DNA from: Clostridiales bacterium
Lineage (GTDB): Bacteria > Bacillota_A > Clostridia > Saccharofermentanales > Saccharofermentanaceae
Reading direction: 5' to 3'
Assembly: GCA_024695545.1 (NCBI GenBank)
Contig: JAILHZ010000176.1
Location: 1-44,595 of the forward strand
Length of the DNA: 44,595 nucleotides
Numbering within the stretch: the stretch's first letter is position 1; the number at the start of each line of letters is the position of its first letter. A program made the position numbers and the translations under genes. Of this stretch, positions 14,103 to 22,160 are shown one piece after another. A model generated the notes under the pieces. The model searched no databases and was not told the origin of the DNA. It was given only the letters and a program-made list of their open reading frames with translations.

Positions 14103-16811
14103 ATGCTTGGAGAATGTAGAAAAAGGATCGCTGTGCTTCTTGGCCAGCCGGAAGAATTTAACTACGGACGTTTCCTGAAAGGCCTGCTGGATGAGGCTTT
14201 CAAGAAGAATTATGACGTCTGTGTTTTTTCTATGTTTATCAAATACCAGCACACTCCGGCCAGATGTGTCGGTGAGCCGTCGATCTTCGGACTCGTGTCC
14301 TATGATAAGTTCGACGCGATCATTGTAATGGCAGATGCGATCCAGACCAATGGTGTGATTGAGCGCATCGAAGAAGACCTCCACAGGAACTATAAGGGGA
14401 AAGTGCTTTTCATCGATAAGGAGAGCAAGTATTTTCCGTCCATTCATATTGACAATTATCTGCCGGAGAAGGCAGTCATTACGCATCTTGTTGAAGAACA
14501 CGGCATGAAGGATATTGCTTTCCTTACCGGAAAATCCTGGCATCCGCACTCGCAGATCCGCGTTAAGGCATATAAGGATGTGCTTGAAGCTCACGGCATT
14601 GAGGTGGATCCGGAGCGCATTTTCTATGGAGACTTCTGGTATTCCAGCGGTGAAAGCCTGGTGGACTCTCTTCTGAACAGCGGAGCTAAGCTTCCGGAAG
14701 CGATTGCCTGTGCGAATGATTACATGGCGCTGGGCGTTGCCAAGAGGCTGACTCAGAAGGGATATTCGATCCCCCGTGATATCGCGGTCGTCGGATGCGA
14801 CTGTAATACTGAGGGCAGACATGCGCCGATCCCGATCACATCTGCATCCCTTTCTTACTTCAGTCTCGGACAGAACGCGGCCAAGAGCATCGATGCGCTG
14901 ATCCGCGGCGAGGAAATCGAGGAACTCGCTTGTGACGAGGAACTCTTTGTCGGGGAGAGCTGCGGATGCGATGGTGAGAGCATCCGTCCGACATACTTCC
15001 GAAGAGACGTATGGGATACCGATCTTTCTTTAAGTTCGATGTTCTCTCCGCTTAACTATATGGACGAGGATCTTCTCGCGCAGACGTCTTTCACCGGACT
15101 TGTCAGCACGATCTTTTCTTCGATTTGTTACATTAACGGGTTTGAGAGCCTGAGCCTCTGCCTGAATCCTTCGCTCGGAGCTGCAGGTGCGGTATTTGAA
15201 GATCAGATCCATCAGGTGATCCGATGCGGTGCCGAGAGCAAAGACCGTATCCTGACAGATACGTATTTCCCGAAGTCGGAGATGCTCCCTGAACTTTATG
15301 AAGACAGAGATCACCCCACTGCATATTATTTTATGCCGCTTTATTACGAGGATACGGTATTCGGATATGCGGCGGTAAGCTACGGGGACCATGTGAAGGT
15401 GATCCCGCCGGAATACCGCGCTTGGATACGAAGCGTCTCCCGCGGTATCGAGTGTTATCGAAGGACGGATGAACTGATCGGAAGTAACAAGATCGCGAAG
15501 AAGGGTGTCACGACCGACAGCCTGACCGGACTTGCGAATTATCTGGGATTCCTCGAGCAGTCCGAGACACTTCTGCATCTTATGAAGAATAACGGCGGCT
15601 ATATGGGCGCGCTTGCCATCGATATCAAGGACCTTTCGAAGATCAACGACACCTTCGGAAGAAAAGAAGGCGATAATGCGATCATCTCGACGGCAAGTGC
15701 GCTTGAGAAGATCTTCTCGTCAAGAAACTGCCTGTGCTTCCGTATCGGTAACGATGAGATGGTCGCCATAAGGATCACCAGCAGCCCTGATGACCAGGAG
15801 ATGCTCGCGGAGAAAGACCGTCTCATGACCCTTTTTAATGAAAACGCGGAAGGGCACGGCAGCAACTATGCTGTTGAACTCTACTATGGTGTGGAGTGCG
15901 GAAGTCCTTCCACGTCGGAGGAACTGGAAAGACTCGTTAATGTTGCGATCAGCAAGAAGAATGAAGATAAGGCGAATGCCAAGAAGCTTTTCGAGAAGCG
16001 CGAACTGACGGAAGAAGAGCAGAAGGAGGCGCGTGTCGTAAGCAGTGTTCTTGATGACAACAAACTGATTTACCACTTCCAGCCGATCATCGAAGTTAAG
16101 ACAGGAATGATCTTTGGCTATGAGGCACTGATGCGTGCGGACGTGAAGCCGTATCTGTCGCCGATGTCGATCCTCCGTTATGCGGAGTACTATGACCGGC
16201 TCTATAATGTTGAGCGGGCCACGTTCGTCAACGTGATCTCCTTCATGAAGAAAAATATCAGTAAACTTGCGGACGGAAAGAAGATATTTATCAATTCGAT
16301 CCCGGGCTGCATGCTCAAGGAACTCGATCTTAATATTCTCGAGAACTACATTGCGGATCATCCGGATTCCATCGTGGTGGAACTGACCGAGCATTCGGAG
16401 ATCTCAGATGGGGAACTCGCGGCCATGAAGAAAGCCTACGCGCGTCTGAATATCAAGACGGCCGTCGATGACTATGGCGCCGGGTATTCCAATGTATCGA
16501 ATCTTCTGAGATATACTCCGGATTACGTGAAGATCGACCGGGCCCTTATTTCCCGTATTGAGGAGAGTCCGCAGAAACAGCACTTCGTAAGAGATATCAT
16601 CGAGTTCTCGCACGATAATGGTATCCTTGCTCTCGCAGAAGGCGTGGAAACAGAAGAAGAACTGAAGACGGCGATCCTTCTGGGTGTGGATCTTATCCAG
16701 GGTTACTATACTGCCCGGCCGGAAAAAGAACTGATCCAGACGATCGATCCGAGGATTTCCGAGTCGATCAAGTATTTCTCGTCGGATTTCTTCAAGCGAT
16801 CTGTTTCGTAG
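14103..16811 (+). CDS. c-di-GMP phosphodiesterase with LacI-type sensor and degenerate GGDEF
   Basis: A 902-residue cytoplasmic protein. Residues about 8-285 match the periplasmic-binding-fold ligand domain of LacI/PurR regulators (RIAVLLGQP..., DNYLPEKAVITHLVEEHGM, EAIACANDYMALGVAKRL) but without a DNA-binding HTH. A linker domain (about 290-455) follows, then a GGDEF domain (about 465-620) whose signature is GNDEM instead of GGDEF, so cyclase activity is unlikely. The EAL domain (about 645-885) keeps its metal and catalytic residues: GYEALMR, VELTEHSE, AVDDYGAGYSN, YVKIDRAL, LAEGVETEEEL, QGYY. Predicted net activity is c-di-GMP hydrolysis tuned by a sugar-like ligand. A LytTR regulator gene starts 13 bases after its stop. 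Confidence 0.88.
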   Translation: MLGECRKRIAVLLGQPEEFNYGRFLKGLLDEAFKKNYDVCVFSMFIKYQHTPARCVGEPSIFGLVSYDKFDAIIVMADAIQTNGVIERIEEDLHRNYKGKVLFIDKESKYFPSIHIDNYLPEKAVITHLVEEHGMKDIAFLTGKSWHPHSQIRVKAYKDVLEAHGIEVDPERIFYGDFWYSSGESLVDSLLNSGAKLPEAIACANDYMALGVAKRLTQKGYSIPRDIAVVGCDCNTEGRHAPIPITSASLSYFSLGQNAAKSIDALIRGEEIEELACDEELFVGESCGCDGESIRPTYFRRDVWDTDLSLSSMFSPLNYMDEDLLAQTSFTGLVSTIFSSICYINGFESLSLCLNPSLGAAGAVFEDQIHQVIRCGAESKDRILTDTYFPKSEMLPELYEDRDHPTAYYFMPLYYEDTVFGYAAVSYGDHVKVIPPEYRAWIRSVSRGIECYRRTDELIGSNKIAKKGVTTDSLTGLANYLGFLEQSETLLHLMKNNGGYMGALAIDIKDLSKINDTFGRKEGDNAIISTASALEKIFSSRNCLCFRIGNDEMVAIRITSSPDDQEMLAEKDRLMTLFNENAEGHGSNYAVELYYGVECGSPSTSEELERLVNVAISKKNEDKANAKKLFEKRELTEEEQKEARVVSSVLDDNKLIYHFQPIIEVKTGMIFGYEALMRADVKPYLSPMSILRYAEYYDRLYNVERATFVNVISFMKKNISKLADGKKIFINSIPGCMLKELDLNILENYIADHPDSIVVELTEHSEISDGELAAMKKAYARLNIKTAVDDYGAGYSNVSNLLRYTPDYVKIDRALISRIEESPQKQHFVRDIIEFSHDNGILALAEGVETEEELKTAILLGVDLIQGYYTARPEKELIQTIDPRISESIKYFSSDFFKRSVS

Positions 16812-16824
16812 GAAGGTGTTGCGG

Positions 16825-17538
16825 ATGTATAACGTGATTATTTGTGATCATCAGCTGGCTGTAGGCATTGGGATCGAGAAGATGCTCCGTTCGTGTTATC
16901 CTCGGGAGTTCGAGATCTTCGTTACGGATAACCCGCGTATCGTTATGAACAATAACCTCACGCGTCAGGCGGATCTGGATATCTTGATTATCGATACAGA
17001 AGTGCGAGGTTACAGCGGAATCAGTATCGCTGAAGAGATACGGAATGCCAATCCGAATACGCAGGTGATCTTCGAAAGTGTTCACCATAAGTATGCCCAG
17101 GATATCTTCCGCGCATCACCGGTGTATTTTCTGAATAAACCCGTGCAGGAAGATGTTTTCAGGAAGGCGATCGACCGGTGCAAAGAGAAACTGGATCTTG
17201 TCGACAGAAAGACGGTCTCCCTGAAGAGGTCCGGAAGAGTCTATCAATTCGTCTGCCGGGATGTCCTGTTTATCGAGAGCTCGAAGCGTAAGATCACGAT
17301 CCATACGGTCAATAACGATGTCGACCTCTATGCGAAACTCGATGAGATCGAAGAATTATTCGATGACACATTCATCCGCTGCCACCAGAGTTTCTTCGTA
17401 AACATGGACTGTATCCGTGTCCTTCAGAAGAATCATTTCATCCTTAAAGACGGATCTTCCATACCGATCAGCCAGTCGAGATTCTTCGCTGTCCGCGACC
17501 GTTATGAAGAATTCCGGCAGAATCCCGGTATCAGTTGA
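16825..17538 (+). CDS. LytTR-family response regulator
   Basis: A 237-residue two-domain regulator. The receiver domain (1-120) has D8, the phosphoacceptor D57 in LDILIIDTEVRGYSG, and K105 in FLNKPV. Only one acidic residue is seen in the first acidic pocket (CDHQ), which is unusual. The LytTR DNA-binding domain covers about 128-235 (VSLKRSGRVYQFVCRDVLFI, CHQSFFVNMDCIR, SIPISQSRF). I start at ATG 16825, eight bases after GGAAGG, rather than the upstream GTG. It lies in an operon with the phosphodiesterase gene, no histidine kinase is adjacent, and the next transcribed gene is esxA of the secretion locus, a natural candidate target. Confidence 0.88.
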   Translation: MYNVIICDHQLAVGIGIEKMLRSCYPREFEIFVTDNPRIVMNNNLTRQADLDILIIDTEVRGYSGISIAEEIRNANPNTQVIFESVHHKYAQDIFRASPVYFLNKPVQEDVFRKAIDRCKEKLDLVDRKTVSLKRSGRVYQFVCRDVLFIESSKRKITIHTVNNDVDLYAKLDEIEELFDDTFIRCHQSFFVNMDCIRVLQKNHFILKDGSSIPISQSRFFAVRDRYEEFRQNPGIS

Positions 17539-17605
17539 TTCTATGTATTCGGATTTGGAGGACGATCAAAAACGTTTTGTAAACATTCTTTAAAATATGT
17601 AACTT

Positions 17606-17634
17606 TTGAAGCAAAACGTGTAATAATCTAATGT
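17606..17634 (+). promoter_or_regulatory. Promoter of the type VII secretion locus
   Basis: TTGAAG (17606-17611), 17 bases, TAATGT (17629-17634). Just upstream lie the palindrome CAAAAACGTTTTG (17567-17579) and two GTAAAC/GTAACT half-sites 20 bp apart (17579 and 17599), which could be regulator sites. The leader contains a GGTAC-GAA-GTACC hairpin (17676-17688) just before the ribosome site. Confidence 0.5.
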
Positions 17635-17705
17635 GTATCTTTGCTTCCAAAAGATAGAATTAAGATAAATCAACCGGTACGAAGTACCAAGAAAGGTGGA
17701 AAAAT

Positions 17706-18005
17706 ATGGCACTTATTCAAGTAACTCCCGATCTGCTTAACGGCAAGGCAACAGAACTCAGAAGTATTAAAGATCAGCACGATGAGGCTATGGCAAGAAT
17801 GAGAACTCTTATTCTGGGCCTCAACGAAATCTGGAAAGGTGATGCTCAGGAGGCTTTCGTAGCGAAATACGAGAGCATGCAGGGCACATTCCAGGCATTC
17901 TCCCAGATGATCGAGGATTATGCAGGTCTGATGAACACCACAGCTGCAAGAATGCAGGAGAGCGATGCTTCCCTCGCAAGCACGATCGGTGGTTTCGGAG
18001 GCTGA
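17706..18005 (+). CDS. esxA: WXG100 secreted protein (EsxA-like)
   Basis: A 99-residue helical hairpin protein with the central W-K-G at about 43-45 (LNEIWKGDAQEAF), the correct length for WXG100, and a C-terminal helix ending in a Gly-rich tail. WXG100 proteins are small substrates and partners of EssC-driven export and help activate the ATPase. It is the first gene of the locus, has the best ribosome site (GAAAGGTGG) and codons typical of a highly expressed gene, and is followed by a weak terminator that should raise its level relative to downstream genes. Confidence 0.92.
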   Translation: MALIQVTPDLLNGKATELRSIKDQHDEAMARMRTLILGLNEIWKGDAQEAFVAKYESMQGTFQAFSQMIEDYAGLMNTTAARMQESDASLASTIGGFGG

Positions 18006-18025
18006 TTTCAGGACGTGTTTCCGAA

Positions 18026-18055
18026 GGCGGAGGGTCTTGGGATCCTCCGTCTTTT
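18026..18055 (+). terminator. Attenuating terminator after esxA
   Basis: GGCGGAGG (18026-18033) pairs with CCTCCGTC (18044-18051, one G-U), followed by only four T. It probably lets part of the transcripts through into the rest of the locus, because no second promoter is obvious before the next gene. Confidence 0.65.
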
Positions 18056-18081
18056 GAGTATTATCGGTTAAAGGAGTGCTT

Positions 18082-18723
18082 ATGGAAAAACCGTTTTTAC
18101 TTTCTGCAAGACAGCTTTATTATCTTGGAGCTGTTTTGAAAGCACAGTATATCGATTTTGCTTATGTAACTGCTGTTGGCAGTATTCTTGAGAATTTCAG
18201 TTCGTATGAAGCCGGAATTCGCGATGAACTTATCGGAGAAGGATATATGACTGAAGATTTTTCAGGAAATATCGAAGTGAGCGATGAGTTGCAGATAATG
18301 CTCAGACCTCTGTTCTTTAGTGGTGTGGAAGCAACTCTTGAGATCGTTGGCGTAGGTGAATTTGAAGCATTACAGATGTATAGATATCATATTGGGGATA
18401 ATAAGATTATCCAAGTGACAAATATAGATACTCAACTTGAATTAAAGGAAGTTGGTCCTGAGGATGTTAAGGCTGTTGTGGAGTCCATTCTTCCAGATAC
18501 ATACACAAATGCGGATGCTCCTAAGATCGAGGAGTATGAGCCTGAGAAGATCTCCCTGATGATTTGCGTAAAGAATGCAAAACTGGGGGAAAAGTCTTCT
18601 GCGAAAGTGTTTGTGAAGATGAATCAGATACTCTATGAAGAGAGCCCAGATGATGTTATCCGGTCTGTCTCGAGAGATGAGTTCATCCAACAAACAGAAG
18701 ATATTCTTCTGGAGGTGATGTAA
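18082..18723 (+). CDS. Possible EspG-like chaperone of the secretion locus, copy A
   Basis: A 213-residue soluble protein without signal peptide. Its N-terminal third (LLSARQLYYLGAVLKAQYI, then RDELIGEGYMTEDFSGNIEV) is plainly paralogous to the protein at 30845-31588. The layout (an L-S/T-x-x-x-L start helix, then a winged-helix-like R-x-L-x-x-x-G block) reminds me of EspG/EsaE-type chaperones that hold type VII substrates before export. That function is inference. AAAGGAG sits 5 bases before ATG 18082. The gene is directly followed, without a gap, by a small helical protein gene, its likely client. Confidence 0.6.
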   Translation: MEKPFLLSARQLYYLGAVLKAQYIDFAYVTAVGSILENFSSYEAGIRDELIGEGYMTEDFSGNIEVSDELQIMLRPLFFSGVEATLEIVGVGEFEALQMYRYHIGDNKIIQVTNIDTQLELKEVGPEDVKAVVESILPDTYTNADAPKIEEYEPEKISLMICVKNAKLGEKSSAKVFVKMNQILYEESPDDVIRSVSRDEFIQQTEDILLEVM

Positions 18724-19035
18724 ATGCCTTATACCGATGCAACCGGTACTCTCATGATCGATGAAGTTGCGGCCTCTAAAGATATTGCTACGATGAAGGC
18801 GGCAAAAGAGAAACTGAGTCAGGCTTGGGAAAAAATGCAGCAGATTATTTCTATGAATTCGGATTATGCAGGTCCGGTTAAGGATTCGGTGGAATACACT
18901 TCTTCATCTTTTTCTTCGTCGATCCGCACTCAGATGGATCTCATCGAGGATACGATCAGATATATTGATCATTTAATCGAGCATTATAAGATGATTGATC
19001 AAAGTGTAAAAGGCACGATCAATACTGCGCTGTAA
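18724..19035 (+). CDS. Small helical secretion-locus protein (WXG100-like)
   Basis: Of 103 residues; ATG directly follows the preceding TAA, and GGAGGTGATG supplies the ribosome site. The sequence is almost entirely two amphipathic helices (MKAAKEKLSQAWEKMQQI and SIRTQMDLIEDTIRYIDHLI). Between them lies a Ser-rich turn rather than a classical W-x-G. Length and fold fit an Esx-family or Lap-type partner that travels with an effector. Confidence 0.65.
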   Translation: MPYTDATGTLMIDEVAASKDIATMKAAKEKLSQAWEKMQQIISMNSDYAGPVKDSVEYTSSSFSSSIRTQMDLIEDTIRYIDHLIEHYKMIDQSVKGTINTAL

Positions 19036-19050
19036 TTTTGGAGGTTTATC

Positions 19051-19434
19051 ATGGGGAAAAGTAGTTCTTGGTCATATAGCCGGACTTCTGCTGAGATAAG
19101 TACCGACATCACCAAACTTACAGAACAAAAGCAGAATCTTATATCTGTTTCAAATAAATATACCGATACCCAGCGTAAATTGGTCAAAATAAGGAATGAT
19201 ATAGATAATGTCTGGGAAACGGAAGCAGCGCAGGTTTTTAAGCGAGGCCTGGATAAACAGATAAAAAGTGTTGAAAAACTCGCCGGTTTATATTCCGATC
19301 TTGCCAAGATTATTGACAAAAGACTGAATGAATTAGAGGACGAGAGAAAGAAAGCGCATGAGGCAGAAGTGCGTATTGAGGAAATTATGGCTAAGGTGAA
19401 ACAGTCGATAAGAGAAGCTTTGGGTGCTAAGTAA
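19051..19434 (+). CDS. Small helical secretion-locus protein (degenerate WXG)
   Basis: A 127-residue, highly charged, coiled-coil-rich protein. VWETEAAQVFKRGL at about residues 49-62 aligns with the WXG turn (W-x-T instead of W-x-G). The C-terminal helix is long and Glu/Lys rich. Ribosome site GGAGG. It lies between two other small helical genes upstream of the peptidase, in the position that Lap partner genes occupy before LXG effectors in other Bacillota. Confidence 0.65.
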   Translation: MGKSSSWSYSRTSAEISTDITKLTEQKQNLISVSNKYTDTQRKLVKIRNDIDNVWETEAAQVFKRGLDKQIKSVEKLAGLYSDLAKIIDKRLNELEDERKKAHEAEVRIEEIMAKVKQSIREALGAK

Positions 19435-19451
19435 ATTACGGAGATGAAACG

Positions 19452-19910
19452 ATGCTGGTAAAGGTCAACACTAACACAATAAGAGAAATGGCGGAGATAT
19501 CTGTTAGTGCTTCCCAGTTGGTGGTTGAAGCTGCGGGGATCCTTGATGCCCTGGCTTCGCACGATGACTGGTATTGTAAGGAAAAGCTTTCCATCGATGC
19601 GAAAGTGAATGCAATCAAGAAATCTTCAAGATCGATGAAAGAAGGCTTTGAGGATTTTGCATCGTATATGAGCAGAGTCGCCGGTGATTATGAGAGAATG
19701 GTCCAGGATGAGGAACGTGATCTTGCGATGCTTGATAAGGATTTTGCCGGTATTCTGTCTATCGTAGGCAGTGGACCTGTTGTGGTTGGATCCGGAGCGC
19801 ATACGTCTACAACTTGTGAATCCCTGTGTAAATCGGCTTCAAATGTTTCTGTAATGAACTCGCTCTCTGTGGCTACGTCACCGATTTCCATAATGAATTA
19901 CCCGACTTGA
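19452..19910 (+). CDS. Small helical secretion-locus protein, unknown
   Basis: A 152-residue protein with GGAG before the ATG. The first ~100 residues are helical and acidic (REMAEISVSASQLVVEAAGI, SMKEGFEDFASYMSRVAG, YERMVQDEERDLAMLDKDF). The last ~45 residues are Ser/Thr/Val/Gly rich and carry C123 and C127. W41 in DDWYCKEKL could mark an Esx-like turn. The function is unknown; the position argues for a co-exported partner of the effector 51 bases downstream. Confidence 0.6.
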   Translation: MLVKVNTNTIREMAEISVSASQLVVEAAGILDALASHDDWYCKEKLSIDAKVNAIKKSSRSMKEGFEDFASYMSRVAGDYERMVQDEERDLAMLDKDFAGILSIVGSGPVVVGSGAHTSTTCESLCKSASNVSVMNSLSVATSPISIMNYPT

Positions 19911-19961
19911 TCGGGAAGATTTACGGCTTAGTTTTGCAGGTGCTATTTGGAGGAAAAAGCA

Positions 19962-21032
19962 ATGTCGGGTGCGATGAAAATCATAACTTCGAGAATGGAT
20001 AAATTGTTAGGGGAATGCAGAGGCGTTTATTCTGACATGCAGGAGACAACAAAGCTGGCAAAAGCGACTGTGAAGGAAACACAGGCAGCTATTCTCCGCC
20101 CGATTTTTGACAATGCATCTAAAAATGTTCAGGATCAGGTACTCGCACACTTGGATTCCGGAATTACAGGACTCGAAACGACAATCCGCGAATATGAAAG
20201 ACTCAATGCCAGCATTGTTAAAGATGTGGAAGGGATAATGACTGTAACAGTGCCTTCGCAGAATGGGGCGGTATCTTATAGGGTTTACGAGGATGAGATT
20301 TGGAAGTATGGCAGTTATGAAGACAAGAAGAATTACATGAAACATGATTTCCTTGCAGCTTCTATTATGTTTTCTTCGGTCCCTAAGACGCCACAGATTC
20401 AAGAATGTAACGGCAAAGGGGATCTGGTGAAAAGTTCCGGACGGTGTAATGTTTCGAGTGTGACAAATCTTCTGAATCGGAGATATGCAATGGATACAGG
20501 CGGTTCAGGGAAAAACTGGTTTACATATAATGATGTTTTGTCTGCAAATGGTTGCACACTCAAGAAAGATTGGGGAACAATACAAAATGGAGATAGAGCG
20601 GGTCAGTTGAAGATCGAGTATACGGGGAAAACCGGCGGATGGGCAAGCAATAAAACATATACAAACGGAGAAGTAAGTTATGTGACTAAAAGTACATCCA
20701 GGTCAACGATCGTTAATGAAGTGAAAAATAAATACTCTGGATCGTATGAAGAGTATTTTGCGGCTCAACTTAAGAATCATCCGGAAGGTGTTTGTATCCG
20801 ATTTGATGAAACGTATACGGAAAATGGAGAGGTCAAACATAGAGGGCATGTAATTACACTTACCGACTTTAGTAGGGACAAGGATGGAAATGTACATCTT
20901 TACGCAGATGACCCGGTGAATGTTGCGAAAAATCAGAGCCATATAGATCTCAAAAAAACATACGGATGGAACAAGTATAAATGGAAGCTGGATTCGGGTA
21001 TAGCGATGACATATCTGGAGGCAAAAAAGTAA
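19962..21032 (+). CDS. Probable secreted effector with C39/papain-like cysteine peptidase domain
   Basis: A 356-residue protein without signal peptide. Residues 1-95 are a helical LXG/WXG-like targeting region (MKIITSRMDKLLGECRGVYS, TTIREYERLNASIVKDVEGI). Residues about 140-356 show a papain-fold layout: C162 in SSGRCNVSSVTNLLNRR, H296 in VKHRGHVITLTDF and D316/D317 in LYADDPVN, the order seen in C39-like and NlpC-like peptidases. It could cleave peptidoglycan peptides or proteins. ATG 19962 is preceded by GGAGG. No obvious immunity gene follows: yukD is next. The domain call is by motif only. Confidence 0.65.
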   Translation: MSGAMKIITSRMDKLLGECRGVYSDMQETTKLAKATVKETQAAILRPIFDNASKNVQDQVLAHLDSGITGLETTIREYERLNASIVKDVEGIMTVTVPSQNGAVSYRVYEDEIWKYGSYEDKKNYMKHDFLAASIMFSSVPKTPQIQECNGKGDLVKSSGRCNVSSVTNLLNRRYAMDTGGSGKNWFTYNDVLSANGCTLKKDWGTIQNGDRAGQLKIEYTGKTGGWASNKTYTNGEVSYVTKSTSRSTIVNEVKNKYSGSYEEYFAAQLKNHPEGVCIRFDETYTENGEVKHRGHVITLTDFSRDKDGNVHLYADDPVNVAKNQSHIDLKKTYGWNKYKWKLDSGIAMTYLEAKK

Positions 21033-21072
21033 GAAATAGGAGATTTCGGTAGGAATACTTGGTTAGTAGAAT

Positions 21073-21324
21073 ATGACGATTATACTATCAGTAAAAACCA
21101 ATATTAACAACGCGTCATTCGACATTGAGGTGCCGGATGACGTGCCTGTGTCTAAAATAACGAAAGATCTGGTGGAGTGCATCAGCAGTCTCTTCAATAT
21201 CCAGTTGAATGCTAACGATGTGGTTCTGTCCAGTGAGAGGCTTGACGCTATTCTTGAACGTTCCAAGACCCTGGGAGAACAGGGCGTTTGGAACGGTGAT
21301 TTTATCGACCTGACATGCTGCTGA
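21073..21324 (+). CDS. yukD: YukD/EsaB ubiquitin-like protein
   Basis: An 83-residue protein with the beta-grasp pattern of YukD: TIILSVKTNINNASFDIEVP, a DVPVSKITKDLVECI helix, then VVLSSERLDAILERSKTLGE and a final GDFIDL strand. YukD/EsaB is a hallmark of Bacillota type VII loci, where it influences export. A Lys/Gly tail for conjugation is absent (ends LTCC), as in other YukD proteins. The ribosome site is weak. It is placed between the effector cassette and the signalling genes. Confidence 0.82.
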   Translation: MTIILSVKTNINNASFDIEVPDDVPVSKITKDLVECISSLFNIQLNANDVVLSSERLDAILERSKTLGEQGVWNGDFIDLTCC

Positions 21325-21343
21325 GAGAAAGAGGTAAAGATCA

Positions 21344-22141
21344 ATGCTGATGGACAAAGATGAATACCTGGTCATAGACGCCAATCAGTACATGCGGGTA
21401 TGCCTGTTCTCCACAAGGGGAGACCGGGATGAGCAGCAGGACTGTTCCGGACTGCTTGTCGATCAGGAGGACGGTATTGTCGTGATCTGCGATGGTATGG
21501 GCGGTCACCGGGGCGGAAGAGATGCAAGTAATACTGCAGTCCGCGTGGTCCTCAATGCTTTTTCCGGCGGTGATTTTACAGAGAATATCGAGGAGACTTT
21601 CCGAAGTGTTATCGCGGATGCCGATTATGAGATCTCCCAGAACTGGGACGAGAACGGAGATCCTCTGCGTTCCGGAACGACGATCGTCTCGGTGCTCGTA
21701 AAAAAGAAGAACGTGTTCTGGGTCTCTGCAGGTGACAGCAGGATCTATCTGATGCGCGGCGAGGAGATGATCCAGATTACGAAGGATCATACATATGAGC
21801 TGGCTTTGAAAGAAAACCTTGAAGCGGGAATGATATCCAGGGCTTTCTTTGAGAACCAGAAACCCAGCGCCGGAGCCTTGATCAGTTTTCTCGGTATTGG
21901 CGGGGTCCCGCTGATCGACAGTAATCACGAACCGTTCCGTCTGCTCTCCGGAGATAAGATCATTCTTATGTCTGACGGACTCTATAAGTATCTTTCGATG
22001 GAGATGGTAAAGAGCATTACCTCCGGGTACGTAAAGTCCGAAGACGCAGTCAGGATCCTGAATGAGCAGACACTGATGGCAGCACATGCACGAGGTCTGA
22101 AAAGAGACAATATGACGGTTGCCATCGTTGATATAATATAA
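21344..22141 (+). CDS. PP2C-family Ser/Thr protein phosphatase, copy A
   Basis: A 265-residue soluble PPM phosphatase. Metal-binding and catalytic motifs are intact: STRGDRDEQQD, CDGMGGHRGG (about 49-58), RSGTTIVS, SAGDSRIY, MSDGLY and RDNMTVAIV. It should reverse Thr phosphorylation by the kinases encoded in the same locus. AAAGAGG precedes the ATG. Organised with an FHA gene (19 bases on) and kinase A. Confidence 0.92.
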   Translation: MLMDKDEYLVIDANQYMRVCLFSTRGDRDEQQDCSGLLVDQEDGIVVICDGMGGHRGGRDASNTAVRVVLNAFSGGDFTENIEETFRSVIADADYEISQNWDENGDPLRSGTTIVSVLVKKKNVFWVSAGDSRIYLMRGEEMIQITKDHTYELALKENLEAGMISRAFFENQKPSAGALISFLGIGGVPLIDSNHEPFRLLSGDKIILMSDGLYKYLSMEMVKSITSGYVKSEDAVRILNEQTLMAAHARGLKRDNMTVAIVDII

Positions 22142-22160
22142 GTTACAGGAGGGGATAGGA

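Noticed and set aside
18724..19910. Three small helical genes as a toxin-antitoxin or immunity set
   Set aside because: All are Esx-sized helical proteins placed before the effector, where partner proteins are expected; immunity genes would normally follow it.
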